From: Cyclobacteriaceae bacterium
Lineage (GTDB): Bacteria > Bacteroidota > Bacteroidia > Cytophagales > Cyclobacteriaceae
DNA: 36,571 nucleotides
Reading direction: 5' to 3'
NCBI GenBank assembly: GCA_019638285.1
Contig: JAHBUB010000036.1
Location: 1 to 36,571 of the forward strand
Shown: positions 1-8,588 of the stretch, piece by piece
How the letters are laid out: every line of letters begins with the position of its first letter
How positions within the stretch are numbered: the stretch's first letter is position 1
Made by a program: the position numbers and the translations under genes
Notes under the pieces: generated by a model
Database searches by the model: none
What the model saw: only the letters and a program-made list of their open reading frames with translations
What the model was told of the DNA's origin: nothing

Positions 1-107
1 GGGAATCTTCTTAAATCAATGATTTTCAGAAAATTCGTTGCTGATTTTTAATCCTTATCTGAGTGGCCAAACCGTCTGAATGACACACATCCCCCTAAAA
101 GGGAGCG

Positions 108-138
108 CAAAGGTAATCTTTAATGACATCTAAGCAAA
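108..138 (-). promoter_or_regulatory. Bacteroidota-type promoter firing out of the left edge
   Basis: On the minus strand TTTG (138-135) is followed by exactly 19 bases and then TACCTTTG (115-108), an exact match to the Bacteroidota housekeeping sigma consensus TTTG-N19-TAnnTTTG. Transcription would start near 104 and run leftwards, so the gene served lies beyond base 1. Bases 1-107 hold only an 11-codon ATG frame on this strand (ATG at 90), which may be a leader or chance. Nothing else is seen in 1-236 outside the end of the DUF2480 gene. Confidence 0.65.
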
Positions 139-236
139 GGCAGGGCAAAAAGTTTTCGAATAATTTGAAAATAATTAGATGAGATAAGAAAATAATTTGA
201 TGAGATAATTGGCCGATGCGGGTAGCTTAAAAAAAG

Positions 237-749
237 CTACTTCTTTGGTTTCTTGAAAATAGGCACTGTACTACATGGCTCCCCAAACATGATACTAGAT
301 GCAATGGGCTGAAGACGACTGGTCACATCTACATAGGCAGCTATGGGTACATTCACTTTACTACAACCCTTAATCACCACTTTGGCGTCTTCATATTTAC
401 TCCAATCGATAGCATCGAGTGCTGTTTTAAAAAGTTGTGCCTCTAACTCTTCAAGAGTTCCAAACAAAATGGTTTTCGCAAACGGTCTTAGGGCAGCAGA
501 AAGAAGCATGTAAGCCCAAGTTGGAACGATGGCATCTACAGAGCAATGAATTGCCACATGTTTTCCTTCGAAGACTGACCAATTGTTTAATTTGATGAAC
601 TCCCTGAAATCCTTTTCGCGCAAAGCGACTCCCTGAAATAGTTGATCTTTAACATCCAGAACAATGCGCTCACCTGAAACATAAAGCTCTTCCAAGTCGA
701 TCGTCTGCAGGGGGCTCCGTGCTACCTTATTGATAATTTCTTCATTCAT
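237..749 (-). CDS. DUF2480 family protein
   Basis: A 170-residue soluble protein without signal peptide or membrane segment. I recognise it as the DUF2480 family, a Bacteroidota-restricted group of unknown function; the length fits that family. Visible features are an acidic N-terminal third, a central stretch with CSVDAIVPTWAYM around residues 69-81, and a similar second stretch GCSKVNVPIAAYV around 128-140. The two segments (C-S/K-V-x-x-x-VP-x-x-AY) look like an internal duplication. The tail is Lys/Pro rich. It is the last gene of a packed minus-strand group behind tsaB (18 bases away) and the S41 protease, so it is probably co-transcribed with them, but this gives no firm function. Confidence 0.75.
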   Translation of the reverse strand: MNEEIINKVARSPLQTIDLEELYVSGERIVLDVKDQLFQGVALREKDFREFIKLNNWSVFEGKHVAIHCSVDAIVPTWAYMLLSAALRPFAKTILFGTLEELEAQLFKTALDAIDWSKYEDAKVVIKGCSKVNVPIAAYVDVTSRLQPIASSIMFGEPCSTVPIFKKPKK

Positions 750-767
750 AATTCAATCTGGCTAACA

Positions 768-1451
768 TCAAAGCGCTGATTTTGGTTTTTTAATGAGGAA
801 ATATTTTAAATAGAAGGGCTCGACGTCGGCCAAATCTTCAAATTGCTCTGCGTGAAATTTCTTAAAGGCCAACTCTCCTATTTCCTCAGCCGATGGAACT
901 ATATCCGAAAGAAAAATTGCATTGGAGCTTGTGATCAATTCCTTACACTTGGCAGCCCCATTACCAAAAAAAACTATTTTACTTTTTAATAATAAATCCG
1001 CAAAACTTGATTCATCAATCACCTTTGCCTGGGTCGGCTCCAAAACATCGCCTTTATTATTTGCCAACAAACAATAGACTTCCATGCGCCTGGCATCCAA
1101 CATAGGACATAAAATTACTTCATCAGAAAATTGAGTTGCTATTTTCTGAACAAGTGATTCCAAGGTGTTCACTGCTATTAACGGGATATTTAGCGCATAA
1201 CACAGTCCTTTGGCTGTAGCCACTCCTATTCGCAAACCTGTATAAGACCCTGGGCCTTCTGAAACTGCAACCGCATGTAGTTGGCTAGGTTTTAAATCAC
1301 ATCGCTTCAACAACTCATCTACCATAACGGCCAATTTAGATGATGCTGACTGGCTTATAAAAAGGTGCGATGACGCTTTAATTATTCCTTCATCATGTAA
1401 AGCCACTGAGCAAACCGATGAAGCGGTCTCCAAGCTAAGGATGAGCGACAT
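768..1451 (-). CDS. tsaB: tRNA threonylcarbamoyladenosine biosynthesis protein TsaB
   Basis: TsaB (YeaZ) is the inactive ASKHA-fold partner of TsaD in the complex that makes t6A37 on ANN-decoding tRNAs. The 227-residue length is normal. The N-terminus MSLILSLETASSVCSVAL is the phosphate-1-like strand and turn of the family, and GPGSYTGLRIG at residues 66-76 is the signature used to recognise TsaB. The ATG start overlaps the stop of the upstream protease gene by one base (TAATG at 1453-1449), indicating translational coupling. The protein should act in the cytoplasm. TsaD, TsaE and TsaC are not in this window. The assignment is secure. Confidence 0.93.
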   Translation of the reverse strand: MSLILSLETASSVCSVALHDEGIIKASSHLFISQSASSKLAVMVDELLKRCDLKPSQLHAVAVSEGPGSYTGLRIGVATAKGLCYALNIPLIAVNTLESLVQKIATQFSDEVILCPMLDARRMEVYCLLANNKGDVLEPTQAKVIDESSFADLLLKSKIVFFGNGAAKCKELITSSNAIFLSDIVPSAEEIGELAFKKFHAEQFEDLADVEPFYLKYFLIKKPKSAL

Positions 1452-3163
1452 TATCGTGTGGAGAGTAGGTTTTTATATTGAGCTTCTTCCTGAAGATTTT
1501 TTACTGCTTCCTTCAACTCAATGTCGCGTTGCAATGATAACTCAACCTGCGCCCTGATTAACCCAAAATGAAAAGCTATTTCCTCTTCCAGAATCTTTCT
1601 GATTTCATCTTTATAACGCACAAGGCCTTTGGATCTGCTTTGTTCAATCTGATTTTTTAGCGTATTCAACTGACCCTGAATTTCATTATAGGTTCGCTCC
1701 TTCTTGGCCACCTCCTCCAGTTGAGTCATTTGTTCTTCCAGCTCCGAGCTGAATACGAATTTTTTCTCAGTTAGCCATTCGCCAAATTTTTTATAGTCCT
1801 CCTCTGAAAACTTAAAGTCTTGAACAGAGCTTAGTTCTGGATGCTCCGCACAATAAATTGTGGCATAATCAAACATATACCCTGAAGTGATGAGTTGAAT
1901 AGCGGCAGGGCTTAGATATTCATTTTTTACTTCTACATCAGGATCTAGCCCACCCCCATCATATACTTTACGCCCCCCTTTTGTAAGAAATTCTAATTTC
2001 AGGGAATCTGCAAACTTATCCACAGAGCCATCTTCATGACGATGGGCATAGTCGAGTGCCTGAATGCAACGGCCGCTTGGAATATAGTATTTTGCCGTGG
2101 TCACTTTTAGCTGTGCATTATAAGAAAGTTGACGCGTTGTTTGTACTAAGCCCTTTCCAAATGTTCTTTGTCCTACAAGAATTGCTCTATCATAATCTTG
2201 CAGTGCCCCTGCTACGATCTCAGCTGCCGATGCACTTCCTCCACTCGTAAGAATGGCTAGCGGGGTTGTAGTGTCCACTGGATTATTGAGTGAAACATAG
2301 GTTTTGTTCCAGTCTTTTACCTTTCCCTTTGTGGAGACAACTTCGAGCCCTTTTGGAATGAACAGATTGACCATGTTAACCGCTTCGTATAATAAGCCTC
2401 CTGGGTTGTCCCTTAGATCAAGAATTAATTTTTTAGCTCCTTGTTTCTTCAGATTAATTACTGCGGCCTCCACTTCATTACTTGCGCCAGGTGTAAAGTC
2501 GTCCAACTTGATATAGCCGATGTTACCACTTACAATCCCCTGATAAGCAACATTGCTCAGTTTTATTTTTTGCCGGAGGATGTTGAGTGTGATATTGTCA
2601 TTTTTTCCTTCTCGCTTTACCTCCAATCTCACTTCGGTGTTTGGCTTTCCTTTAAGCAATGCGCTGACTTGAGTAGTGCTTTTGCCCTCAATGTTTACAC
2701 CATCTACTGAAACAATTTGATCGCCCACCTTTAAGCCGGCCTTATTAGCAGGAAAGCCATCGTAAGGATTAGTAATCACGGTTTTATTATTGATCACTCC
2801 AATTAATGCACCTATTCCCGCATATTGACCTGTAGTTTGTATACTGAATTCCTCCAGGTTTTCTTCAGGGATGTAATCGGTATATGGATCGAGGGATTGA
2901 AGCATCCCATCAATACCTTTGTTCACCAAATCCTTTGGGTCTATCTCATCCACATAATAGGCATTGACCTCCTTAAAAAGTGTGGCGAAAATATCCAGAC
3001 TTTTAGCGATGTCGAAGTATTTCTCTGCAGGTGCAGTAAATGAAAATCCGGCAATTGTGATTGTGATAATAAGAATCCCGATAAATGCTTTTTTTATCCC
3101 CGTCACCGTTCCCTCTCCTGAGGAGAAGGTTGATTGCCTTTGTGTTTTTTTCTTCATACCCAT
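1451..3163 (-). CDS. S41 family C-terminal processing peptidase (CtpA/Prc type)
   Basis: A 570-residue periplasmic serine protease of the tail-specific/CTP family. One membrane anchor lies near residues 25-43; a PDZ domain spans roughly 112-195 (VGDQIVSVDGVNIEG); the S41 catalytic core follows, with SGGSASAAEI giving nucleophile Ser310 and TFGKG giving general-base Lys337. About 200 residues follow the core and end in a charged helical tail (from about 470), longer than minimal CtpA, as common in Bacteroidota. The ATG at 3163 is followed by an alternative ATG at 3157; both leave the Lys-rich stretch before the anchor intact. It lies between rnpA and tsaB, and its stop overlaps the tsaB start. 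It probably trims or degrades envelope proteins; substrates cannot be read from the sequence. Confidence 0.92.
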   Translation of the reverse strand: MGMKKKTQRQSTFSSGEGTVTGIKKAFIGILIITITIAGFSFTAPAEKYFDIAKSLDIFATLFKEVNAYYVDEIDPKDLVNKGIDGMLQSLDPYTDYIPEENLEEFSIQTTGQYAGIGALIGVINNKTVITNPYDGFPANKAGLKVGDQIVSVDGVNIEGKSTTQVSALLKGKPNTEVRLEVKREGKNDNITLNILRQKIKLSNVAYQGIVSGNIGYIKLDDFTPGASNEVEAAVINLKKQGAKKLILDLRDNPGGLLYEAVNMVNLFIPKGLEVVSTKGKVKDWNKTYVSLNNPVDTTTPLAILTSGGSASAAEIVAGALQDYDRAILVGQRTFGKGLVQTTRQLSYNAQLKVTTAKYYIPSGRCIQALDYAHRHEDGSVDKFADSLKLEFLTKGGRKVYDGGGLDPDVEVKNEYLSPAAIQLITSGYMFDYATIYCAEHPELSSVQDFKFSEEDYKKFGEWLTEKKFVFSSELEEQMTQLEEVAKKERTYNEIQGQLNTLKNQIEQSRSKGLVRYKDEIRKILEEEIAFHFGLIRAQVELSLQRDIELKEAVKNLQEEAQYKNLLSTR

Positions 3164-3299
3164 TGATAGCCTTCCTTTTAAAAAACTTTATCCTTAAACG
3201 AGCCTCATTCTCTTCCTCTCATTAAAGAAGAGGTGATTCAGAACATGTCCAAAACAGAGCGATTATGATTGTAAATATACAAATCGGAGGCTTTTCAGT

Positions 3300-3671
3300 T
3301 TATTTCTTTATTCTGGCATCATTTAACCTCGTTATTGTCTTTGCTATTGCATCTGAGATTGACCTATAGTCAAGTATTTCCCTGGCTGTGTAAATAAACC
3401 CAATTAACAGCTTTGGGGTTTCGTTCAACTCCCCTTTTTGCAGCCGATAAGCCTCCCTTGACCTTCTCTTAATTTTATTGCGGTCTACGGCTTGCTTGAA
3501 GTTTCTGGTTGGGGCAGTAAAAAGCACCTGATGAAAGGCTACTTCGGTGGGATTGGGTAGATATAGGATTCGGAATGGATATAAATTAAAAGAGGAACCC
3601 TTGCTGAAGAGCTCCTTTATCAATTTTTCCTTTTTGAGTCTTTCGTCTTTATGAAAGCTGAATTTGCCCAT
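3300..3671 (-). CDS. rnpA: Ribonuclease P protein component
   Basis: The 123-residue basic protein subunit of RNase P, which helps the catalytic RNA remove 5' leaders from pre-tRNAs. The N-terminus FSFHKDERLKKEKLIKELFSKG is the usual substrate-binding start (shown here only in outline: Lys/Glu-rich helix then Phe pair), and the family signature is present as VDRNKIKRRSREAYR around residues 63-77, with the RNR-type Arg/Asn/Lys contacts. It lies 47 bases downstream of rpmH on the same strand, the classic rpmH-rnpA pair. It is probably transcribed from the promoter ahead of rpmH. The assignment is secure despite the low sequence identity normal for this family. Confidence 0.93.
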   Translation of the reverse strand: MGKFSFHKDERLKKEKLIKELFSKGSSFNLYPFRILYLPNPTEVAFHQVLFTAPTRNFKQAVDRNKIKRRSREAYRLQKGELNETPKLLIGFIYTAREILDYRSISDAIAKTITRLNDARIKK

Positions 3672-3718
3672 GAGGTCAAATTAATGAATCCTCACACGAA
3701 ACTTAAGTGAGGCTTCTA

Positions 3719-3877
3719 TTAACCCTTAGGTGTTTTCTCGTCAGACACAGTAAGCTTTTTGCGGCCCGCTCTTCTGCGAGCGGCTAATACCCTACGACCA
3801 TTGGCCGTAGCCATTCTTTCGCGGAAACCGTGCTTATTCTTTCTTTTTCTCTTCGATGGCTGGTAAGTCCTTTTCAT
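3719..3877 (-). CDS. rpmH: 50S ribosomal protein L34
   Basis: A 52-residue, very basic ribosomal protein. The translated start [20 protein letters not shown], followed by [20 protein letters not shown], is the canonical L34 sequence; after that comes a short acidic/Lys tail ([11 protein letters not shown]) seen in Bacteroidota. ATG is at 3877 and TAA at 3721-3719. The gene is first in the rpmH-rnpA pair. There is no dnaA nearby, so this locus should not be taken as the replication origin. Confidence 0.97.
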   Translation of the reverse strand: MKRTYQPSKRKRKNKHGFRERMATANGRRVLAARRRAGRKKLTVSDEKTPKG

Positions 3878-3905
3878 GTGTTAATAATTGTTTTTTTGTC
3901 GCCAC

Positions 3906-3964
3906 ATGGAATCTCCAAACAAATTATCATGCCCCTTGGGTGAAAGAGTGCATGGAGATTTCAT
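3906..3964 (-). promoter_or_regulatory. Stem-loop in the rpmH leader
   Basis: The arms 3906-3917 and 3953-3964 are complementary over 11 of 12 positions (one A.C mismatch in the minus-strand RNA), with a 35-base apical region. The element sits 29-87 bases ahead of the L34 start codon, inside the leader predicted from the promoter at 4002-4032. It could be a leader structure involved in expression of the rpmH-rnpA unit. Only the base pairing is seen; a role is inference. Confidence 0.4.
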
Positions 3965-4001
3965 TGCAATTATCGATTTACCTTATTTTAATAAAGGGCT
4001 G

Positions 4002-4032
4002 CAAAGATGCTTAGGATTTTTAATAAATCCAA
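4002..4032 (-). promoter_or_regulatory. Probable rpmH promoter
   Basis: On the minus strand TTG (4032-4030) is followed by 20 bases and CATCTTTG (4009-4002), one base off the TAnnTTTG element of Bacteroidota promoters. The start would be near 3998, giving a leader of about 120 bases before L34. The match is good but not exact. Confidence 0.45.
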
Positions 4033-4074
4033 GGTGAGTATGAAACGAAAACCCTTTTGATCTGTCCCTTTGGC

Positions 4075-6138
4075 TTATTTCACACTAAAAAGTGAATCTT
4101 TTACTTGTGGATTCACCTGTAAATCAATCAATTCAAAATTAAAACTCATAGGACCTTGTTGCTGACTAACCTTTTGAGGAAACCGGATCCCATCCACCTC
4201 CTTATAATCTGTATACGTAGTTGACGACACAATTGTACCCTGTGGGGTCTCCATGCTTTCGGTCTGCTTTACCTTCAGGCCAGTTTCTACATCGTAATAA
4301 TAGGTAGACTTGGCGCCCGATTTAAATGCATACTCCACTGCATAAGCATCCTTTCCATCTACTTTTTCCACTGATATTAAATTAGTTGCCACTCCTTCCA
4401 GGCTTAGCTCAGGAAAGATGGCGCTTTCAAAGAGGGTCTTTTCTTTGGTTTCGGCATCCATCGGAACACTCTGCCCCATAGAAGCAATAGAAGCTTCTTT
4501 TCCAGTAGAAACTACCTTTTGAAGAATCATCCCGTTGGCACTAATATCCACCACGCCCTTATTGGGGGCCGATTTTATCATTGTCATGGTCAATTCTGTT
4601 CCCATGGCTTGCGCTTTATACACCATTTTTAGTGTTTTGATCTCTTTTGCCCTTTTAGCACCGCCAATTCCCTGAATGTATTGATCTATTACTTTTTGAG
4701 CGGTCAGCCCATCGGGAAGAGCTTTTGCGGGTTCTGGCTTATACTCTTCTCCATGTATATCATAGTATTTCACATCCCCGAATTGCTCCAGTGATTTGGC
4801 AATCTCTGCCCCTTTACCCACTACCTCAATGTAGGCGTGATCAGGGGTTATATATTTCTTCGCTGCAGTTTGTACCTGTTCAATAGATACAGCATCTAAT
4901 CTTTTAAGATAGGTGGAATAATAATCCTTGGGCAGATTATACTTGGCCGTGTTTACAGCAAAACCAGCAATGGTTTGGGGTCGCTCCAGAGATCGCCCAA
5001 AAGATCCGGCAATTGAAGCCTTGGCTGCCATCAATTCTTCAGCACTCACAGGGTCTTTCACGATTCGGTTCAGCTCATGCATGATTTCATAAACTGCGCT
5101 ATCGGTTACTTCGTTTCTTACGCTTGCGGATGCATTAAATTTGCCTACCAGATCGTCACTGCTCAACTGAGAGTTTGATCCATAGGTATAGGCGTGTTTC
5201 TCTCGAAGGTTTTGATTTAGTCTCGCTGAGAAACTGCCCCCTAAAATCTGGTTCATCACCCTGGCTTTAATCACATCTTCACTTCCCACTTTTAGATTTA
5301 TGGGGTACGCGATATTAATGATTGACTGCACAGATGCCGGTCTATCTACCAAGGCCACAAATGTTTTCTCAGGTGCATGAGGGACAGGGTAAGTTTTGTT
5401 CTTTACCTCTCCTCCTACCCATTTAGAAAAATTTTTGTTTGCAATTTTTTTTGCCTCTTTTAAAGTAATATCGCCCACCATCACCAAGTAAGCATTGTTG
5501 GGTTTAAAATAAGTTTGATAATAGTTTCTACAATCCTCAATTGAAATAGACGCTACCGTCTTTTCCGTGGCTACCTCACCATAAGGGTGATCTTTTCCAT
5601 ATAATAAAAACCCCTGCACATTGGAAGCAATGGTGCTCGGATCATCCTTTCCTGCCGCAATACCTGAAATAGTTTGGGTTTTCAGTTTATCCAGTTCTGA
5701 TTGTTCGAACGATGGGTTATACAATACATCGGTCATCAACTCCAGAAGCTTTTCTGTGTGTTTTGAGAGACTGGAGGCATAAAGACTATACGCGCTGGTG
5801 TTGAGTGAGGCCCCAATAAAATCGACCTCCTCATCCAGTTTTGCTTTGGTTCTGTGGGTAGTGCCTGTGCCTATGATATCTCCTGCCATAGAAACATATC
5901 CTGCTTTGTCACCTTCGAATATCGGATCATGCTTTAACTGAATCGAGAATTGTAATCGTGGCAATTTGTGATTCTCTACCACAAAAACCTGAAGACCATT
6001 TTTTAATGTAAAGGATTGGTACTCGCCAATTTTAATTGCGTGTTCAGGGCCAGGTAATGGCGCTTTGCTCCTATCTACTTGGGCAATTGTATTGCCAAGT
6101 AAACCTAAAATGAAACATAAAGTCAATATTGCTCTCAT
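4075..6138 (-). CDS. M16 metallopeptidase-like protein, inactive subunit with extra C-terminal domain
   Basis: A 687-residue secreted or envelope protein with a signal peptide (MRAILTLCFILGLLGNTIAQ). Residues about 35-460 are two M16 (insulinase-type) halves, but the zinc motif HxxEH is missing: the equivalent stretch reads MAGDIIGTGTTHRTKAKLDEE. It is therefore expected to be the non-catalytic partner of the active M16 protein encoded 17 bases upstream, as in heterodimeric M16B enzymes. From about residue 475 there is an additional ~210-residue domain starting GLTAQKVIDQYIQGIGG, which resembles the lipoprotein-sorting/outer-membrane carrier type beta-rich domains often fused to these proteins in Bacteroidota. 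The fold is inferred, not proven. The gene ends the pfkB-M16-M16 group. Confidence 0.88.
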   Translation of the reverse strand: MRAILTLCFILGLLGNTIAQVDRSKAPLPGPEHAIKIGEYQSFTLKNGLQVFVVENHKLPRLQFSIQLKHDPIFEGDKAGYVSMAGDIIGTGTTHRTKAKLDEEVDFIGASLNTSAYSLYASSLSKHTEKLLELMTDVLYNPSFEQSELDKLKTQTISGIAAGKDDPSTIASNVQGFLLYGKDHPYGEVATEKTVASISIEDCRNYYQTYFKPNNAYLVMVGDITLKEAKKIANKNFSKWVGGEVKNKTYPVPHAPEKTFVALVDRPASVQSIINIAYPINLKVGSEDVIKARVMNQILGGSFSARLNQNLREKHAYTYGSNSQLSSDDLVGKFNASASVRNEVTDSAVYEIMHELNRIVKDPVSAEELMAAKASIAGSFGRSLERPQTIAGFAVNTAKYNLPKDYYSTYLKRLDAVSIEQVQTAAKKYITPDHAYIEVVGKGAEIAKSLEQFGDVKYYDIHGEEYKPEPAKALPDGLTAQKVIDQYIQGIGGAKRAKEIKTLKMVYKAQAMGTELTMTMIKSAPNKGVVDISANGMILQKVVSTGKEASIASMGQSVPMDAETKEKTLFESAIFPELSLEGVATNLISVEKVDGKDAYAVEYAFKSGAKSTYYYDVETGLKVKQTESMETPQGTIVSSTTYTDYKEVDGIRFPQKVSQQQGPMSFNFELIDLQVNPQVKDSLFSVK

Positions 6139-6155
6139 GGATTTTATCCGTTGTA

Positions 6156-7511
6156 TTAGTTATCAGTTTTTACCTGTGTGTCACCAAGCTTTTGTTGCGC
6201 GGACTTAGGCAAATAATGCAGCACTACCCTGTTTTCTTTTATCAAATACCTTTTGGCAACACGTTGCAAATCCTCCCTCGTTATTTTCATAAAGCGATCC
6301 AGCTCTGTGTTGATCAATCCTGCATCTCCATAATACACATGGTAATCTGCCAACTGTTCCGCAACACCAATCATGGACGAGTTCTTTTGTACATAATCGC
6401 TCTCTATCTGATTACGTACTTTTTGAAATTCCCTTTCTGAGATAAGTTGATCTTGAACCTTAGTTATTTCCTCATCCATTCCTTTTTCCAGTTCATCTAC
6501 ACTTACGCCTACATTGGCCAAACCCAGAACAATGTATAAGCCGGGGTCTTCTGAAGAGAATGGAAATGCCTGCACGACATACGCCTTCTTTTGCTCGTCT
6601 ACTAGTGACTTGTACATCCGTGAACTCTGGCCACCACTTAATACGGTGCTCAACATGTTGAGTGCATAGGAATCGGATGTTCCCTGAGCTGGCATATGGT
6701 AAGCCTCAATCACAGCCGGAAGCTGGATGTTATCATATACAATATCTCGAATTTCCTTTGTTTGTGGTGGCTCTACCACGGTAGGTCGCGGGACTGGCTT
6801 TCCTCCTTTCTTAATGTCGTTAAAATATTTAGCAATGGATGCTTTTGCCTCTTTAATATCGATATCACCTGCTATTGACAGGGTAGCATTTTCTGGGACA
6901 TAAAAAGTTTTATAAAATTCAATGAACTCATCCAGCGTGGCATTGTTCAAGTGCTCAATCGATCCGATGGTTGGCCACCTATAAGGATGAACTGTATATG
7001 CTCGCTTCAATACTTCGGTAAGAATGCTTCCGTAGGGCTGATTATCCATGCGTTGGCGTTTTTCTTCTTTTACTACTTCCCGTTGTGTTTCTACGCCTAT
7101 GGAATCAATCTTGGCATGCATCATCCGCTCAGACTCTAACCATAATCCCAACTCTAATTGATTGGATGGAAGGATTTCATAATAATAAGTACGATCATTC
7201 GAGGTATTGGCATTGTTGGTGCCCCCAGCGTTGGTAATGTACTTATCAAATTCGCCTCTTTTTATGTTTTCCGATCCTTCAAAAAGAAGATGCTCAAAAA
7301 AATGCGCGAACCCTGTTCTTGTAGGATCTTCGTTTTTTGAACCCACATGGTACAGCACGGAAACCGCCACGATGGGCGTAGTGTTGTCCTGATGCAGGAT
7401 TACATGCAATCCATTGTCCAGATTGTATTCTGTGAATTCGATTTTGGGAGCTTGGGCAGCTGACGAAAGCCAACCCAGCATCACTATTAATGTCAAGAAA
7501 TGTTTTATCAT
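6156..7511 (-). CDS. M16 family zinc metallopeptidase, active subunit
   Basis: A secreted insulinase-family peptidase. The zinc motif HFFEH sits at residues 70-74 with the distal Glu ligand in VVKEEKR about 76 residues later, so this subunit should be catalytic. I place the start at the ATG at 7511 (451 residues): it gives a clean signal peptide MIKHFLTLIVMLGWLSSAAQ. An upstream in-frame TTG at 7526 would add five residues and overlap the kinase gene. The gene begins 7 bases after the pfkB-family gene ends and is followed by the inactive M16 partner, so the three are probably one transcript. The two subunits probably assemble in the periplasm to clear peptides or degraded envelope proteins. 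Confidence 0.92.
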   Translation of the reverse strand: MIKHFLTLIVMLGWLSSAAQAPKIEFTEYNLDNGLHVILHQDNTTPIVAVSVLYHVGSKNEDPTRTGFAHFFEHLLFEGSENIKRGEFDKYITNAGGTNNANTSNDRTYYYEILPSNQLELGLWLESERMMHAKIDSIGVETQREVVKEEKRQRMDNQPYGSILTEVLKRAYTVHPYRWPTIGSIEHLNNATLDEFIEFYKTFYVPENATLSIAGDIDIKEAKASIAKYFNDIKKGGKPVPRPTVVEPPQTKEIRDIVYDNIQLPAVIEAYHMPAQGTSDSYALNMLSTVLSGGQSSRMYKSLVDEQKKAYVVQAFPFSSEDPGLYIVLGLANVGVSVDELEKGMDEEITKVQDQLISEREFQKVRNQIESDYVQKNSSMIGVAEQLADYHVYYGDAGLINTELDRFMKITREDLQRVAKRYLIKENRVVLHYLPKSAQQKLGDTQVKTDN

Positions 7512-7518
7512 AATAATA

Positions 7519-8517
7519 TTACTCAATCAAATCTTTCAGCACCCGCTGCGCCTGTTGGGGCTCTAACCTCGGTCCAAATTGCGACACCACTCTCGAAGAG
7601 GCCAGTGAAGCTATTTTACCAGCCTGAGCAAAACTATGCCCATGGGTGATCCCAAACAAAAATGCTCCCGCAAACATATCCCCGGCACCATTTGTATCCA
7701 GTGCTCTTACCTTATACGGTTCAATCTCAATAAAGGTGTCTCCATCAAATATTAATGCCCCATTGGCACCAAGAGTGATAGCAAATCTTTTGGCTGCCTG
7801 TCTCAGCTTTTCGCGGGCATCGTTGAGATTATCTGTTTCGCTGAACATAAGAGCCTCCTCTTCATTGCAAAAAAGAAGATCAACGCTTGCGCCTACCACT
7901 TGTTCGAAGTTCTTTGAGAAAAACCGCAACATGTTTGGGTCAGAAAATGTCAAAGCGGTATTCACTTTATTCCTTTCGGCAATTCTCTTGGTTTCCATTA
8001 ATGCTTCCATCCCGCTGGGGCTCGATACGAGGTAGCCCTCCAGATAAGCATAGGTAGAGTTTATGATGGCCTCCTCATTTACGTGTTCAGCGGACATAAA
8101 GGAACTTATTCCAAGGAAAGTGTTCATCGTGCGGTCGGCATCAGGGGTAGTCATCACAAGACATCTGCCAGAGAGCCCGGCTGGGGAATCCTCATAATTC
8201 AGATTGGTCTCCACCCCATTGCGTTTCATGTCCTCCAGGAAAAATTTTCCAAGTTCATCCTTGGCCACCAGGCATGAGTAGTAGCTTTTCCCACCAAATT
8301 GATTGACTCCAATTACGGTGTTGGCGGCAGATCCTCCAGCCGACATTCGGCTTTTCTTCATGTCAATGGCTTTCATGAGTTGTTGCTGGCGTTTTTCATC
8401 CACCAAAGTCATTACTCCTTTCTCAATTTCGTTTTTTACAAAAAAATCATTGTCCACTTCGGTTACAATGTCTACCAGCGCATTGCCAATGCCATATACA
8501 TCATATTTTTTACTCAT
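7519..8517 (-). CDS. PfkB-family carbohydrate/nucleoside kinase (adenosine-kinase-like)
   Basis: A 332-residue cytoplasmic kinase of the ribokinase/PfkB superfamily. The N-terminal strand YDVYGIGNALVDIV, the substrate-binding Gly pair in AGGSAANTVIG, and the C-terminal signature DTNGAGDMFAGAF with the catalytic Asp are all visible. Its overall arrangement is closest to the adenosine kinase-like branch, but the substrate cannot be decided from sequence alone. I chose ATG at 8517 (MSKKYDVYG); a TTG at 8544 would add nine unlike residues. It is the first gene of the run that continues into the M16 pair, 71 bases downstream of the phosphodiesterase gene. Confidence 0.88.
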   Translation of the reverse strand: MSKKYDVYGIGNALVDIVTEVDNDFFVKNEIEKGVMTLVDEKRQQQLMKAIDMKKSRMSAGGSAANTVIGVNQFGGKSYYSCLVAKDELGKFFLEDMKRNGVETNLNYEDSPAGLSGRCLVMTTPDADRTMNTFLGISSFMSAEHVNEEAIINSTYAYLEGYLVSSPSGMEALMETKRIAERNKVNTALTFSDPNMLRFFSKNFEQVVGASVDLLFCNEEEALMFSETDNLNDAREKLRQAAKRFAITLGANGALIFDGDTFIEIEPYKVRALDTNGAGDMFAGAFLFGITHGHSFAQAGKIASLASSRVVSQFGPRLEPQQAQRVLKDLIE

Positions 8518-8588
8518 AAAATCATTTTTTAACTCAGTGTGCAAGATTACTGAATTGGTTCTTTAGAAATAAGAAACCGGGCAATAGT

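Noticed and set aside
3300-3877. rpmH-rnpA taken as a sign of the replication origin
   Set aside because: dnaA, dnaN and box clusters are absent, and in Bacteroidota this pair is not tied to the origin.
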